A stretch of DNA of 64,000 nucleotides from Scolanthus callimorphus (taxonomy: Eukaryota > Cnidaria > Anthozoa > Actiniaria > Edwardsiidae): NCBI GenBank assembly GCA_033964015.1, contig CM066923.1, positions 3,396,978 to 3,460,977 of the forward strand, written 5' to 3'. The notes beneath the pieces are model-generated. The model was not told where the DNA came from. It did not search any database and was given only the letters and a program-made list of their open reading frames with translations. Shown piece after piece: positions 11,271 through 22,920 of the stretch. Made by a program: the position numbers and the translations under genes. The first letter of the stretch is position 1. Every line of letters starts with the position of its first letter.

Positions 11271-12023
11271 AAGGCCCTGTCCACACTAACGCGTTTTCAA
11301 AAGTAGTCGTTTTCAAACTTATACGGATTCGCAGCGTGTTAGTGTGGACGGGAGATTTAGCTCCAAACAAGGGATCAGTTTTTATTTGATGTTGGTGTGT
11401 GCAAGGACAGTCTCAAATTAATGGTACAGTTGACGTCATCGTTTTCATTTTTATCTGGATTCGACCGTCCACACTGAAACGATATGTATACGGATTCGTT
11501 TTTACTAGTCAGACCCCGTCCACACTACACCGTTTTCAAAAAGATTTGCGTCCACACTTATCGTTTTCGCCCGTCCACACTACAACGCGTATTCGTACGA
11601 AAACGCTCTGATGCATTCAGTGGGCATGCTCAAGCAAGCTAAACGCATGCGCATTTCGATCTGTCGGCCCGCGGTTTGCTGTGGTGACGTCATCGTTTTC
11701 AGATAGCATCGTTTTCACCCGTCCACACTAGAAAACAGCGTTTTCAAACAGCTCCGTTTTCAAATCGCTCCCCTCTGGAGAGCGTTTTCGGATTGATCCG
11801 TTTTCGGTATCGTTTTCGGCGTTGTAGTGTGGACGATAGCCGTATCCAGAGCAAAAAGTATCCGTTTTCGTTTGAAAACGGAGTAGTGTGGACGGGGTCT
11901 CACTTTCGAGAGCGTTTTCAAACTTATACGGATTCGATGAAAACGATCAGCGTGTTAGTGTGGACGGAAGGCCTAAACGTATCAAAAAGTATACGGATTC
12001 AAACGAAAACGCGTTAGTGTGGA
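11271..12023. mobile_element. Outer host element of the GTCCACACTA cluster
   Basis: It begins GGCCCTGTCCACACTAACGC and ends GCGTTAGTGTGG, with internal TATACGGATTCG motifs. A second element (11511-11900) sits inside it, and a third abuts its right end. This is about 170 bp downstream of the eIF3f stop codon. The reading frames in this stretch are transposon sequence, not genes. Confidence 0.55.
11511..11900 (+). mobile_element. AGACCCCGTCCACACTA MITE, copy A
   Basis: A 390 bp element with long terminal inverted repeats (AGACCCCGTCCACACTAC / GTAGTGTGGACGGGGTCT). Subterminal motifs CGTTTTC/GAAAACG are repeated many times. No coding capacity. Copy B at 12024-12417 is the same element in the opposite orientation. 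Confidence 0.82.
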
Positions 12024-12417
12024 AGACCCCGTCCATACTACTCCGTTTTCACAAACGATACCGAAAACGGATCAATCCGAAAACGCTCTCCAGAGGGGAG
12101 CGATTTGAAAACGGAGCTGTTTGAAAACGCTGTTTTCTAGTGTGGACGGGTGAAAACGATGCTTTGTGAAAACGATGACGTCACCGCAGCAAACCCGACC
12201 AATTTTGCGGGCCAACAGATCGAAATGCGCATGCGCTGAGCTTGTTTGAGCATGCCCGCTGAATGCATAAGAGCGTTTTCGTACGGATACGCGTTGTAGT
12301 GTGGACGGGCGAAAGCGATACGAAAACGATGTGTGTGGACGTGGACGCAAATCGTTTTGAAAACGGAGCAAAAAGTATCCGTTTTCGTTTGAAAACGGTG
12401 TAGTGTGGACGGGGTCT
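12024..12417 (-). mobile_element. AGACCCCGTCCACACTA MITE, copy B (inverted)
   Basis: A 394 bp inverse of copy A with the same terminal repeats. The internal landmarks occur in reverse order (CTCTCCAGAGGGGAGCG, ATGACGTCACC, GCGCATGCGC). The two copies are 123 bp apart, so the DNA could fold into a very long hairpin. It ends about 140 bp from the stop codon of the SAMD9-like gene. Confidence 0.82.
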
Positions 12418-12554
12418 AAAACGAGCACGTCAATATTGGGAATGTTTGCCTTTTTTATAAAATACGCATGCACTGAGTAATGCAGTCAGAAAGTGGTTTA
12501 TAGGGCGCACCCATTTCCAAGCATGAAAAGGTGATTTCTCAAATCGCACGTTGT

Positions 12555-15500
12555 CTACTTCTTGGACACTTGACTAGGAAATCTGAATGGTGGTGGTCGA
12601 AATCCCTGTGCTTCCAAATCTGGCACTGCTTGTTGATCATCATTGGTGAGGAGGCGTAGTGGACGCTTTACTTGTGTCTCCTGGAACAGGCATGACAAAG
12701 CAATGTTGTGTATTCTAATATAAGCTTACATATTTTGTATCATTTTTTTCAATGAAATATTATGCTGCATCATCATGAGAGCGCTTTTCATTACTGCAGT
12801 TTTAGGAGCTTCCTTTGATCGCACAACTAACCACAAACATCTTCTATCATCAGTCCTGACTATGACACTTACCTCTACCTGAATATATACATCTTTAGCT
12901 ATAATCCCGTTTCTACGTTGTCCAACAGAGAATTGGACTTTGTTGCCGATGGCAGCTTTTTTCATCGTACTTTGATTAATTTCAGATTCTCTCATATGAA
13001 AAAATATGTCCTCTACCATTTCACTAGATCGTATGAAGCCATGTGTTTTGTCCCCCACGTCTGGAAGCAAACGGACGATCTCTCCATCTACTCGCATCTT
13101 TTCTTGTTTCTCTGGAAACCTATGAAGAAATACACGATTAAGAATTCACGAGACTAGGCTGCAATTTCGGGTCGTGAACAACTGACGCGAAAATTGTGCA
13201 CCATTTGCTTTTCAACCGACACAGAACGAGGCGCAAAAATTTCCCACCTGACGAGGAACAATGGACAAAATTCAAATGAATTGCGAGATGGTAGCTTCAC
13301 CTTGACTCACCCATTCCACAAGAACCCTTTGCTGGAACGCAGTGGGATGTAAAACTGCAAGTTCAAGGTCCTTCTCTGGCGAATAGGTGGGCGCAACGTG
13401 ACGTCACGAATCTCACGTAGGATCTTTGACTTTCGATACGAGCGTTTTAGCTAAAATCTTTGTCTATTTACGAAGTTTGGGGCAAAAATTAAAAACTGGC
13501 GACACTTTCGCAAAATGTAATCGATTTTACGAAATGTTATTATATTTCTAATGTTTTAAATGTGCTAGCTAAAGTCCATTCATACCACTAGAAAAAGCGC
13601 CCAGAAATTAGTAAAATTGCCAAGTTTCAGGTTTGTAGGTTTCAATCGCGCGAAGTAATAGATCTTTTTTTAGATTTGGGAAGGCAGGGCGCAGGGATGG
13701 CAAAAGCTGTAGCCATCCCATGCTATTTTCGCATACAAACTCTGTTAACAAATGCGTTTATTTACATGGCTGTATCTTATACCAATCGCTCTCAAACGTG
13801 CCAGCTTTACTAATGCTTGGTTTACAAGTGCTTGGTTAAAATTTTAGCTTACATGTCTATACAAATTTCGCATCTTTAGACGCGTGACATTTGCGCCCGC
13901 CTATATCTCTATAAAAATTTCACGTAAGAAGTTCTCTATGTAGAAGAAAGCCGAAAATCGAGGGATCAAAATTTGGCCGCAGTTCCACTTTGTTTAGGTA
14001 TTTATAAATTGGTCCATTAATTCTTTACCTATGTCTAAAAGTCTCCGTTAGTTCGGTCTCCTCCCACTCTTCCATCATTTGTAGCAGCCCCTGGTCGATT
14101 TCCTCACCAGCCTTGGGTAAAAAGACATGACAAATTTCATATTGCACGTTTATACTGGAGGTAGCTAGCCTGTTGTTAGTGTTGATCTCTTACCTGAAGT
14201 TTCCGTATTTGGATGGCTTTGTATCCCCTTTCGTCCTTCGCCACCGCAAATTGAAGAAGTACCCCTTTCTTTAGGTCCTTTATATTTACAGGAAGACGGA
14301 ACTGGGATTTGTGGAAGTGTAGCTCATCTAGCACTTCGTTCGTTTTTATTTTACCGTGACCTTTCTTGTAGTCTACGAAAGTGACTCTTCCTTGTATTTC
14401 CTTTCCAATGAAGTCATCCCATGGGTCAGAGAAAGAGACCCGTGTTGCCATGTGCTTTCTGTACAGGGGTTCGGGGTTCACAAAGCTGTGGTCAAGACCG
14501 TCGTCGGATTCTTCCGACTCGCTTCCACTTCCGTATTCTTCTTGTAAAGCACTTGTCGGTCTAATATCTTTCGCTTTCCATCCTTTACTTTCTCCTCGTT
14601 GCCACTGTACTCCCCATGCTCGTAGGCCGTTCCAGTCGAAGGACAGATAGAACTGAACCGTCTCTCCTGAAGGGGGGATAGAAGGAGTCACGTGCTTTGG
14701 TATGAAAAACACAGGAAGGTGCTTCATCATGCAAATGCTCCCCTTCCAATCGGTCTCCTTCCGTTCAACAATCCCCTCCCATCGTGTTATGTTCTGCTCA
14801 AAAAGTGCCTTCTCAATCTGTTCGGTACGGCTCCGTTGCTCAGATTTGTCCTTCCTTTTATTGATGTATGTCTTCATGAGATCCTCATTATGAAGTAGGC
14901 AATCGATCGAACATATTCTGCGACCATTAGTTGTGTGTAGCCATTCCATGTTGATGCTACGGTCAGCTGGAGACCGTGAATATTGATTCCTGAGATATCG
15001 CTTGTGTCGCACTGACTCAATGGCATTCTTGGCCTTTTCCATTTTTTCTTGGTTTTCAGGATCTTGTAAAGCAATCATTACTGAAAGAAGATACCTGGAA
15101 AGAGAGTAAAGAATAGTTTTGTTGGTGGTATATGGTAGTTGAATTATATTAATTATGTTCTCTGGATAAATAAGCGCATTTGTCATTAATGTGCCACTAA
15201 CACCTAATTTGCACTTACCTGAAATTCCACCAAATTCGGCACACAGGCACTAGACATCATGATCTTTAGCACTACTCCATTTATTTTGCAAGAGGTTGAA
15301 CGGAAAATAGGGCATTTTCACCCCAAACTACTTAATGAAGTCGATGTCGTCCCCAAATTCAGACCCCCAAGATACAATGCGCGTGTGCCACGTGATCTCA
15401 GCCCAGTACAGGGAACCCGAACTGCAGATCTTAAATGCGTCTTTTCCCCTATTTTTAGGGCAGCTCTCCGAAAAATAAGTCGGACTATAATATGTCTTAG

Positions 15501-18500
15501 TTCTCCTGTTCTAGTCATCGTATTCTGCACCAGTTTTATCCAACAGAGAACTTTGGAAAAAAAAATTGGCGTCTTAAAAACTTGTATTGAGCAGGCGTTC
15601 GGATTGCCCTTTGCAAATGTTACGGAACTTCAAACCAACAGAAATCGAGAAAAAATGATCGATAGGTTTTTAGCTGCATATACGAAGTCTATTAAAATAA
15701 TGCTAAAACTGTTGCAAAATGCGACAACTAGAACCGGAGAACTAAGACGTATTACAGTCCGACTTATTTTTTGGAGAGCTGCCCTAAAAATAGCGAAAAA
15801 GACGCATTTAAGATCTGCAGGTTTAACTAATCACAGTTTTCAGTTACTTTGCTTACTTGTAGTAAACGGCATACAGTGACTCGCCATTCGTCTTGTTAAA
15901 CCAGCACTGGACCCGGCGCAAAACTGCTTGGAGTGGTGGAACCTGGGACGAGTAGCGAATGTGACGGATCCACGACCTCATTGAGCGCTCATCGCCACTA
16001 ACTGCGGATTTTTCAATTCTTGATATTAATTTATCTGCTTCTTGAGGTGATAGGTTACTCCTGCGGCTTCTCATGATGCTAACTTGTGTCCGAAGTACCA
16101 CTTCGTTGATCCAGGTTTCATCGGTTGTGCCTTCAAACTGCGTGATTAGTTTCTTTAAGTAGTTATCCACTTTTTCAAAGGATCCCATACTGGAGATGAC
16201 CATCCGTTTAAGGTTCTCGGAGAAATCGTCAATAAGTGAGTCTTGTAGGAGTTCTAGTGCTTCTGGAATTACTGATAGCAAAAATTTGTCTTCGACACGT
16301 AAAGGCTCTCGTTGTTCGGCTGCCACATATTTACCAATTTGCGCATCAAGGAAATCAACGTAACAGGATGAAGGCCCCATAGAGTTCACTGCTGCTTCAA
16401 TAACTAGTCGTCTAACCAAAGCATCTGATCTATAACCGTAGTCTTGCAACGGTCTTTTGATTCTTACTGTCTCAAAACAAGCACTGCTTTTTATAGCCCA
16501 TGTTATGATTTCCTCTAGGCGCATATCCTGGGCTACTTTGAGGTTTTGGATGTGGAGCCGAATCACGTCGCCATGAATGTGATGCAGAAGGGGATCATTC
16601 GTGTGGTCTTTCAATGCTGTCTCGATGCATGGCAGCGCTTGGCTGAAATCGTTCTGTTCTAGCATGTAAAACTTTGCGAGATGGGCTTGTAAATGGGCCC
16701 ACATAGACGTCTCACGTGGAAAATTTTAGTGGATTCCTCCAGTGTATGACACGCAATCTCCTTATCCCTTTCTTTGATGAACAGAATCAAGGGAGAAAAC
16801 TTTTGACATGCATATTCGCTGGTAATGAATAGCCGCCTACTCAAGCGATCGATTCTTTTACTTCCGTCTGGCCCTGCCAAGACTTCGCGTGCCAAGTGTA
16901 GAGCAGTCGTTTGGAGGTATTGCACATCCTCGAGACCCTGCTGCGAGGCACGTTGCTTAAGAATTTCCTGTGCCACTTCCCCGAACGATATTCTTCGCAA
17001 GCCTTTCCCTTTTAGAGGTGGACTGAGAAGTTCAAGAACGTCAGGGCTGTCGAAAATCTCTTCAAGAAAAACGTGCTTTCTTCCTAGCATTTGAGAAAGG
17101 GCATTTACAGGAAAATACGATTCCGTAAACGCATGGGTAATAGCGAGGACATCCAAAATGTTAGCTTGCATGTCCGTAGCCTTGTCCAGGCGATACTTGA
17201 CATAATCCTCGAGACGGGTAAAGTCCTTCCCGAATACCGTAAGACTGAAGAAAGCAAACTTTCTGAGGTTTCTATCTTTCTCGGCATTTATTTGAAGCCT
17301 TCGTAGGTTCACCCGTATTTCATCGGTTATGCAATCCAGCTGAGAAAGTTGATCAACTAGATAACTTATCTCCTCTTTCTCAAGCTCCCGCCTCAGTTCA
17401 ATTAGCATGTACGGTGCACTTCCGATGGTATATGGTGTACTCATATTTCTTCGTGTAGCGGGTTTTGCGTCCATGGTTCTATTAAACGTCACTTCGGAAT
17501 CCACAACAACGAACATCACATTAATGCTGGATCTTTCTGCGGCTACTTTGAAGTCTGTGAAATCTTGAAGGTGGGCCATGTCGCTGTCAACAAACAAAAT
17601 TAATGGAAGCTTGGTATGCTTGTTGATTTTGTCAATATTTGAGATCAGACTATTGTTGAAGTCTGTGAGCTGTGCACACGGAAAGCGCTTATGAAATTCA
17701 TACAGTAGCTGGTGACAGAGCGTGGTTGCCCCAGAACCGCGTTCAGCTTTTACAACGATCATGGAAACATGCGACCGTTTATCATCAAGCATGACTTTTA
17801 ATTGTTTTTTGACCTCCTTAAGCTTTTTTCTCTTGAAGCCAACATTGTGTGCTAAACCAACAGGGCCAATTGCTGAACCAGAGAAGAACTTCTTCTTCTC
17901 TTCCACAATCTCTTCCATCGTGACTTCTTGTCTTGTTTGAAGATACATCATTTGCAGATGACCTTGAATAGCTTGACGTACGTACTGAGGAAGAGTTTCT
18001 GGAACCACCCTGTCATTCGAATCGACTTGCCTTTTAGGGAGCTGGAAATTATTCTCGGGCTTGAAGGGAGTCTTAAGTTCAATTGCTAGGTGTCGCGAAA
18101 GGTGATGAAGAGGCACAACAAATACATTATCTTTGCTTATGTGATGGCTATAGAGGTTCTTCAGAGGGTCGACAAGCTCTCTCGTGAGCGTCTTCCTTGC
18201 GCTTTCATTGGGGCACAAAAATAGTACCGATGTTGTCTTCCAACTTGAGAAGATCTGCTCTACCAGCATTCTCATAGAAGGTAGAATTTCTTCGTTTCCT
18301 TCCGTCCAGTAGCACACCAAGACAAGGTGGTCGGGATTAATTTGTACAATGAGCTCATTCTTTACATGGTTCTTGATGTTGTCGCCGTGTTTGATGTTCC
18401 ACTCTCCATGTCCTGGGCTAGATATAGTGTCTGCAAGCTCATCATAGCCCCTGAGAGCATACCAGCAAACACCATTCTCTGAGTTCACGTCTATTTTCCG

Positions 18501-21500
18501 ATCACATGGAGTCTTGAGAAAGAGGTTTCTTTCTGCCTGATGCAATTCGTGAATAGGTTTAAGAACATTGTACAAATGCCCGTCTTTCCTTGGATATTGG
18601 TCAAAGTCTAGAATCATTGTCCATTCTGGAATTATCAGGCCAAAAAGATCAGTTTCATCTTTAGAAAGAGTAACCGGACATGTCATTAAAAGAAATGAGC
18701 ACTGGCTTTTGTCGAAGTTGTTGACTGCTTTCATGAACGTATTCAGGTTGAAACGTTCATCCCTTGTTCTACTTTGAAGTCGTTCTAGCAATTCGTCGCA
18801 TTTCATGTCCCTGAGCATTCCATCCTTGTCCACGACATACGTAAGCAAAGGTTGCGTGAGATGAATAGGGTAAGGAGACTTTTCTACTTTCATTTTGACG
18901 ACGCAAAATTGCTTTGCAATGGTAAAAAGGTCTTCTTCTGCAATGCTATCGAAAGAAACATTCTTGAGCTGTTTTAACGGAGCATTCATGTCATCAAGAA
19001 ATTGCTCGACGTTGACACCTGAAGGATTTTGGGCCAAGATGCAAAAACACCCATCCATTACTCTTACGAGTGTAACCCAATTGCTGGGTCTTTTCACCTT
19101 CTCTTTTACGACCTTCTTCACTTTTTCTATGTCCTGCGTGGAGGTCATGCAGATCATTATTGGTTGTTCAGCTTTATCACCTGAAGTCTTAGGGAACTTC
19201 AACACACGAGAGAGCATTCCTTCTGGTTCGATGTCAATAAATGTCATTAAGAAATGACAACTTTCCACTGGAGGCCAAAAGTTGCAGATTCGTTCTGCGC
19301 TTTCCTTGAGTAACTGAAGTCTTTCCTTTCTTGACAGTGCGACACCATTGACGTAACCGATGTTCGTGGTTTTCTCTTCCTCTACACCAAAGAAAATTTC
19401 GCCTCCGCTTGTGTTCAGGAACGCGGCAGTATATTCACTGATATAGTCCTTCAGGATAATCTTTTTAGGATCTCCCAAAATTGATTTAAATTCTTTCCGT
19501 TCAGTTTCGCTTTCAAGTTGCTTAAATATCTTGTATGTGTCGGCGACTTCGTGTAGTACAGACGCGTTTGCGACTTCTTCCGTAATTTTCGCATCCCCCC
19601 AAGATGTATTCCTCCACGACAGTGATTCGAGACGATGGAACAGCTCGTCGTAGTCAGACATTTTCTTCGTCTCTGTTCCAACACGAACAAAAGCGTGGGT
19701 ATCGCTAGGCTTGGCAAAGTGGATTGGTCTTGTACTTTTTGTAATGTGGATCCTTGTTAGCACCAGAATCTCATCTCGGTCATCGTCAAGTTCTTCATCT
19801 GGTGTTCCCTCTTCTGCTCCTTCCTTTAACCACATAAATGAAACAAAAGACTTATTGCTTGATGTCATCTCTGATGCTTCATCTACATTATTACAAATGC
19901 ATATCTCTGAGTCGTTCGCTGGAAGGATCCTTCCAATCGCCGTGCACAGCTCGTTCCTTTTCTGCACAACTTTGTCTTTGTGGACCTTTTCTCCTTTTAT
20001 ATTTCCATTGTGATCGATGCCAATGAATATGTCTCCAGTAAAACAATTTCTGAGTGCTACAACATATTCTTTCACTTTTCCAGGATTTGTTCCAGCTGGC
20101 AGTAACACATCACTTTTGCCTCTTTTAAACGAATCTCCTTTAAACAAAGGTTGCAAGTACACCTCTGCAGGAAATACGCCTCGACTTACAGGCCATGGCA
20201 CCGAATGTTGACGCACAAATGAGGGAATACCACATTGCCTTTCTTTTCGCACCGCAGCATGGGAATCGGCATCTACCACTATTTTGAAAGGAAGTAACTC
20301 AAATCCCTCCTTCTTGCTTGTGAACCCTTTCTCTAAAGGCTCAATTCTGCCTCGCATCGCCATCTCATCGCCAAGATGTACTTTCAGGATATTTTGTATT
20401 TTGTGTTTGTTCAGTGAAGAAGATGGGGAACTTCGTAGGTCCACTTTTAGTTGAATAAACTGGTTGCCTTCCTCTGGGTCGTTTCGTAATAGAACAGACC
20501 CAGCAGAGCCTCGATTTACTGGGGTTGAAGAACAAATACCAAGCACACAAACAAGGCTACCATCAAGCGGTCTTGTTGCTTTTAAATCATCAACAGATTT
20601 TGTTCCAGGTACTATGTCAAGGTCATGATGTACACCAAATGGACCTTTGTCTTCCTCGAGCTCACTGAAGAATAAGAAAAAAAGTATACTGCACTGGTAA
20701 GCACAAAAGGTCTAACTAGAAGAAAGAAAGAATTGGACAAATACTGGCCTTAGAACTACTTCCAATCTATACTTTTTCCAGAAATAGTATTTAGATCTTC
20801 TACACATTGGATAGGAAAATGAATACCCGTTGATTGTAATGATGCTACTTTACCTGCTGTTCAGTCGCATTCTATTTGTATTGCTGACATTCGTCTGGGT
20901 ATCTGTGATTGGAATAAAATGCTCTTATGATCATCAAGATATTGTCATCGTTAACCCAATCCTCTATAGTGATCTGTTAGTCAAGACCAATGAGATCAGT
21001 ACTTTGCATGAACAATGGAAAAGTTCAGCGCTTTCGAATTTCTTCTTACTGAAAGATTATATAGTCGACTATTACTAAAAAATAACCGTTTACTTTTAAG
21101 GGATACACAATCGCAACAACGCGGAGCTCTATAATTAGCTGTTTTAACGCCGAACCGCATCGAATTCAATTGAAACCTGAGCTACGTCGCACCCACATGC
21201 AGGGTTCGTACGGGTCCTGGAAACCCTGGAAAATGCTTGAATTTGAAAATTTTGAATTCCCGGGCTGGAAAGTCCTGGAATCTTTATTGAACTCCTAGAA
21301 ATCCTGGAAGACCTGGAATAACAAAAAAAAAAAGCGTGGGAATAAAATCTGCGGACATGTTGGCAGTAAATGAGCATTCTAGTTTTGTTATTTTCCTTAT
21401 TAAACAGGTTCAGAAAATGTACCTGAAGGATTCGTATGAGCAGCTTCTGCTTTTATGTCTCCATCCGTTGTCACTTCTTCCTTGATGTTGCTTTCTGATA

Positions 21501-21707
21501 ATTTGAACATGCTGTGCCATTCATCATACAAGAAGTCGCCTTGCTTAGATCTTCTTAACCAGTTTTCCTTGGACAACCTAGTCAGTCCTGCGCCATTTAA
21601 CGTCTTAAGATCTTCTACGTCATCTTTGTCGATTTGAAAGGTCTGGCATACGTTGTTTACCCATAACCCGACTTGCTCTTTTGTCCAGGAGCTAGGATCT
21701 GAAGGAG
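12555..21707 (-). CDS. SAMD9/SAMD9L-like protein (SAM, AlbA, STAND-type core, OB folds)
   Basis: Exons on the minus strand: 21423-21707, 15857-20664, 14194-15094, 12873-13109, 12555-12680 (TAG at 12555-12557). Order: SAM domain (WTKEQVGLWVNN); two AlbA/Schlafen-like regions (GDIFIGIDHNGNIKG; ETERKEFKSI..GGEIFFGVEEE); SIR2-like region; P-loop-like KAERGSGATTLC; helical repeats; two cold-shock/OB-like folds (GRVTFVDYKKGHGKI; GFIRSSEMVEDIFFH). In vertebrates SAMD9/SAMD9L are cytosolic, interferon-linked antiviral and translation-restricting factors whose AlbA domain acts on tRNA. The same job here is inference. One base is missing near 16713-16719. The SAM exon (ends phase 1) and main exon (needs phase 2) do not match, so a small exon or another lost base is hidden. 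The last three junctions are clean. It may start further upstream (see 22921-27020). Confidence 0.85.
13110..14193 (-). other. Intron of the SAMD9-like gene
   Basis: A 1.08 kb intron between the two OB-fold exons. Its acceptor reads CCAGAG|AAACAAG, using the second AG, which keeps the frame. I see no gene or clear element inside. Confidence 0.6.
15420..15823. mobile_element. Foldback element in the SAMD9-like gene
   Basis: Arms of about 110 bp (CTGCAGATCTTAAATGCGTC..AGGGCAGCTCTCC and GGAGAGCTGCCCT..GACGCATTTAAGATCTGCAG) face each other across a 180 bp centre. It fills most of the intron 15095-15856. Open frames here are by-products of the repeat. Confidence 0.72.
21180..21330. repeat. Dispersed CCTGGAAA-type repeat
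   Basis: A run of near-tandem CCTGGAAA/CCTGGAAT words (GGTCCTGGAAACCCTGGAAA, GTCCTGGAAT, CCTGGAAGACCTGGAATA) followed by an A-run. No coding character. It lies in the intron between the SAM exon and the main exon of the SAMD9-like gene. Confidence 0.5.
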
Positions 21708-21920
21708 CTAAATAATAAGTAGTAAAAATCAGCGTTGTCCGATTCTAGTATATACCAAATCAGTGAATAGTCATTTTCGCGTGCTCTGATTGGTTTCTTA
21801 ACTAGTAGATATGCAGCACTATTTACTGTTTTGAAAAAACTTTTCATGGCGGCTCGTTTGGCGCGCGATACTGCGTTTTGAACCTTGTAATCACCGTATT
21901 TTATTCTACTGATTTGGTAT

Positions 21921-21929
<9 letters not shown>

Positions 21930-21953
<24 letters not shown>

Positions 21954-21956
21954 CCT

Positions 21957-21998
<42 letters not shown>

Positions 21999-22262
21999 CC
22001 GTTTCCGGGAAGCGCAAAGGATGATGGGGGAATCTAAACTGCTACTGTTTGATCTGAATTCAGACAGTTATCGCAACCACAGGTAAAATCATAAAATTCC
22101 AGCACATATCTAACCATATTTGTCTCTAATATTTTACAGAAATTCAAATAAATATTGACCCATACTCCCTAGCGCCCCAAGCTTTGCTGCTTTTTTCAGT
22201 GACAACGTATTCCGGAAACGGTATATATCCACCGCTATTCACCTCCCCTTCGGGGATAGTTG
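21930..22262. mobile_element. Nested pair of inverted-repeat elements
   Basis: Outer arms ACAACTATCCCC..TAGCGGTGGATATATACC (21930-21973) and GGTATATATCCACCGCTA..GGGGATAGTTGT (22219-22262) enclose a complete second element (21993-22227, TATATACCGTTTCCGGGAA..CCGGAAACGGTATA). The inner element is of the same family as 2578-2837. It looks like a MITE that inserted in the middle of an older palindromic MITE. Confidence 0.75.
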
Positions 22263-22920
22263 TTAACTAATACATTGTGACTAATCAAAAATTAGACTTC
22301 AAGAACGGGCCATTCTTCATAAACCAAAAGGCCGAGATGTCTATGCATAAATCAACTAGATGTTTTTTAGCATAAATTAACTAGATTGTCTATCAGAAAA
22401 TAAAATACCTCCGCCATTTCGTCTTCACGGTCCGGAAAAGCAGCACCAAAATCTCAAATTTCTTAACAAGTTCTATCACTAATAGACCATTAATAGCGTG
22501 GCCAATAGAAACGCAGGGCTTGTTATATACCTCTTGTTGAGTTATACTAAAGCCGAATAGTGTTTTACTAGTCCTGTGTTGCAGCTAGAGTGTTGTGATT
22601 GGCCGCTATATACTAGTTCTGTCGACTAGTTATATGCCTTTGCCATGCGTCCACTTGTATTTCTTTGCATAGGAACGAACCTTTAGGCGAGTGACAAGCA
22701 GTATTATAAATTGGGTGCCACGATAAAGCATTTATAACGTGTTTATACCATACCGTAGAAAATGTAGGACAGCAAAGTCAATGCAATGCATCGCGGAAAA
22801 GGTGAGTTGAATGCCGCCTAATACACAACAAGGAGTCGACTTTCTGATAGGCCGTATTTTCTATTTGTGTATAAAATACAGTATACGTCAGGACCTACTT
22901 TGGAAACTGTCATACCTTGA
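22263..22920. other. Intronic or intergenic stretch, nothing recognised
   Basis: AT-rich sequence between the nested element and the ubiquitin-like exons. ATGCATCGCGGAAAAG|GTGAGT near 22788 on plus looks like a start followed by a splice donor, but no partner exon was found. Confidence 0.35.

Noticed and set aside
11399..12473. Arg/Phe-rich open frames around 11.4-12.5 kb
   Set aside because: They lie wholly within the GTCCACACTA MITEs and change with the repeat orientation.
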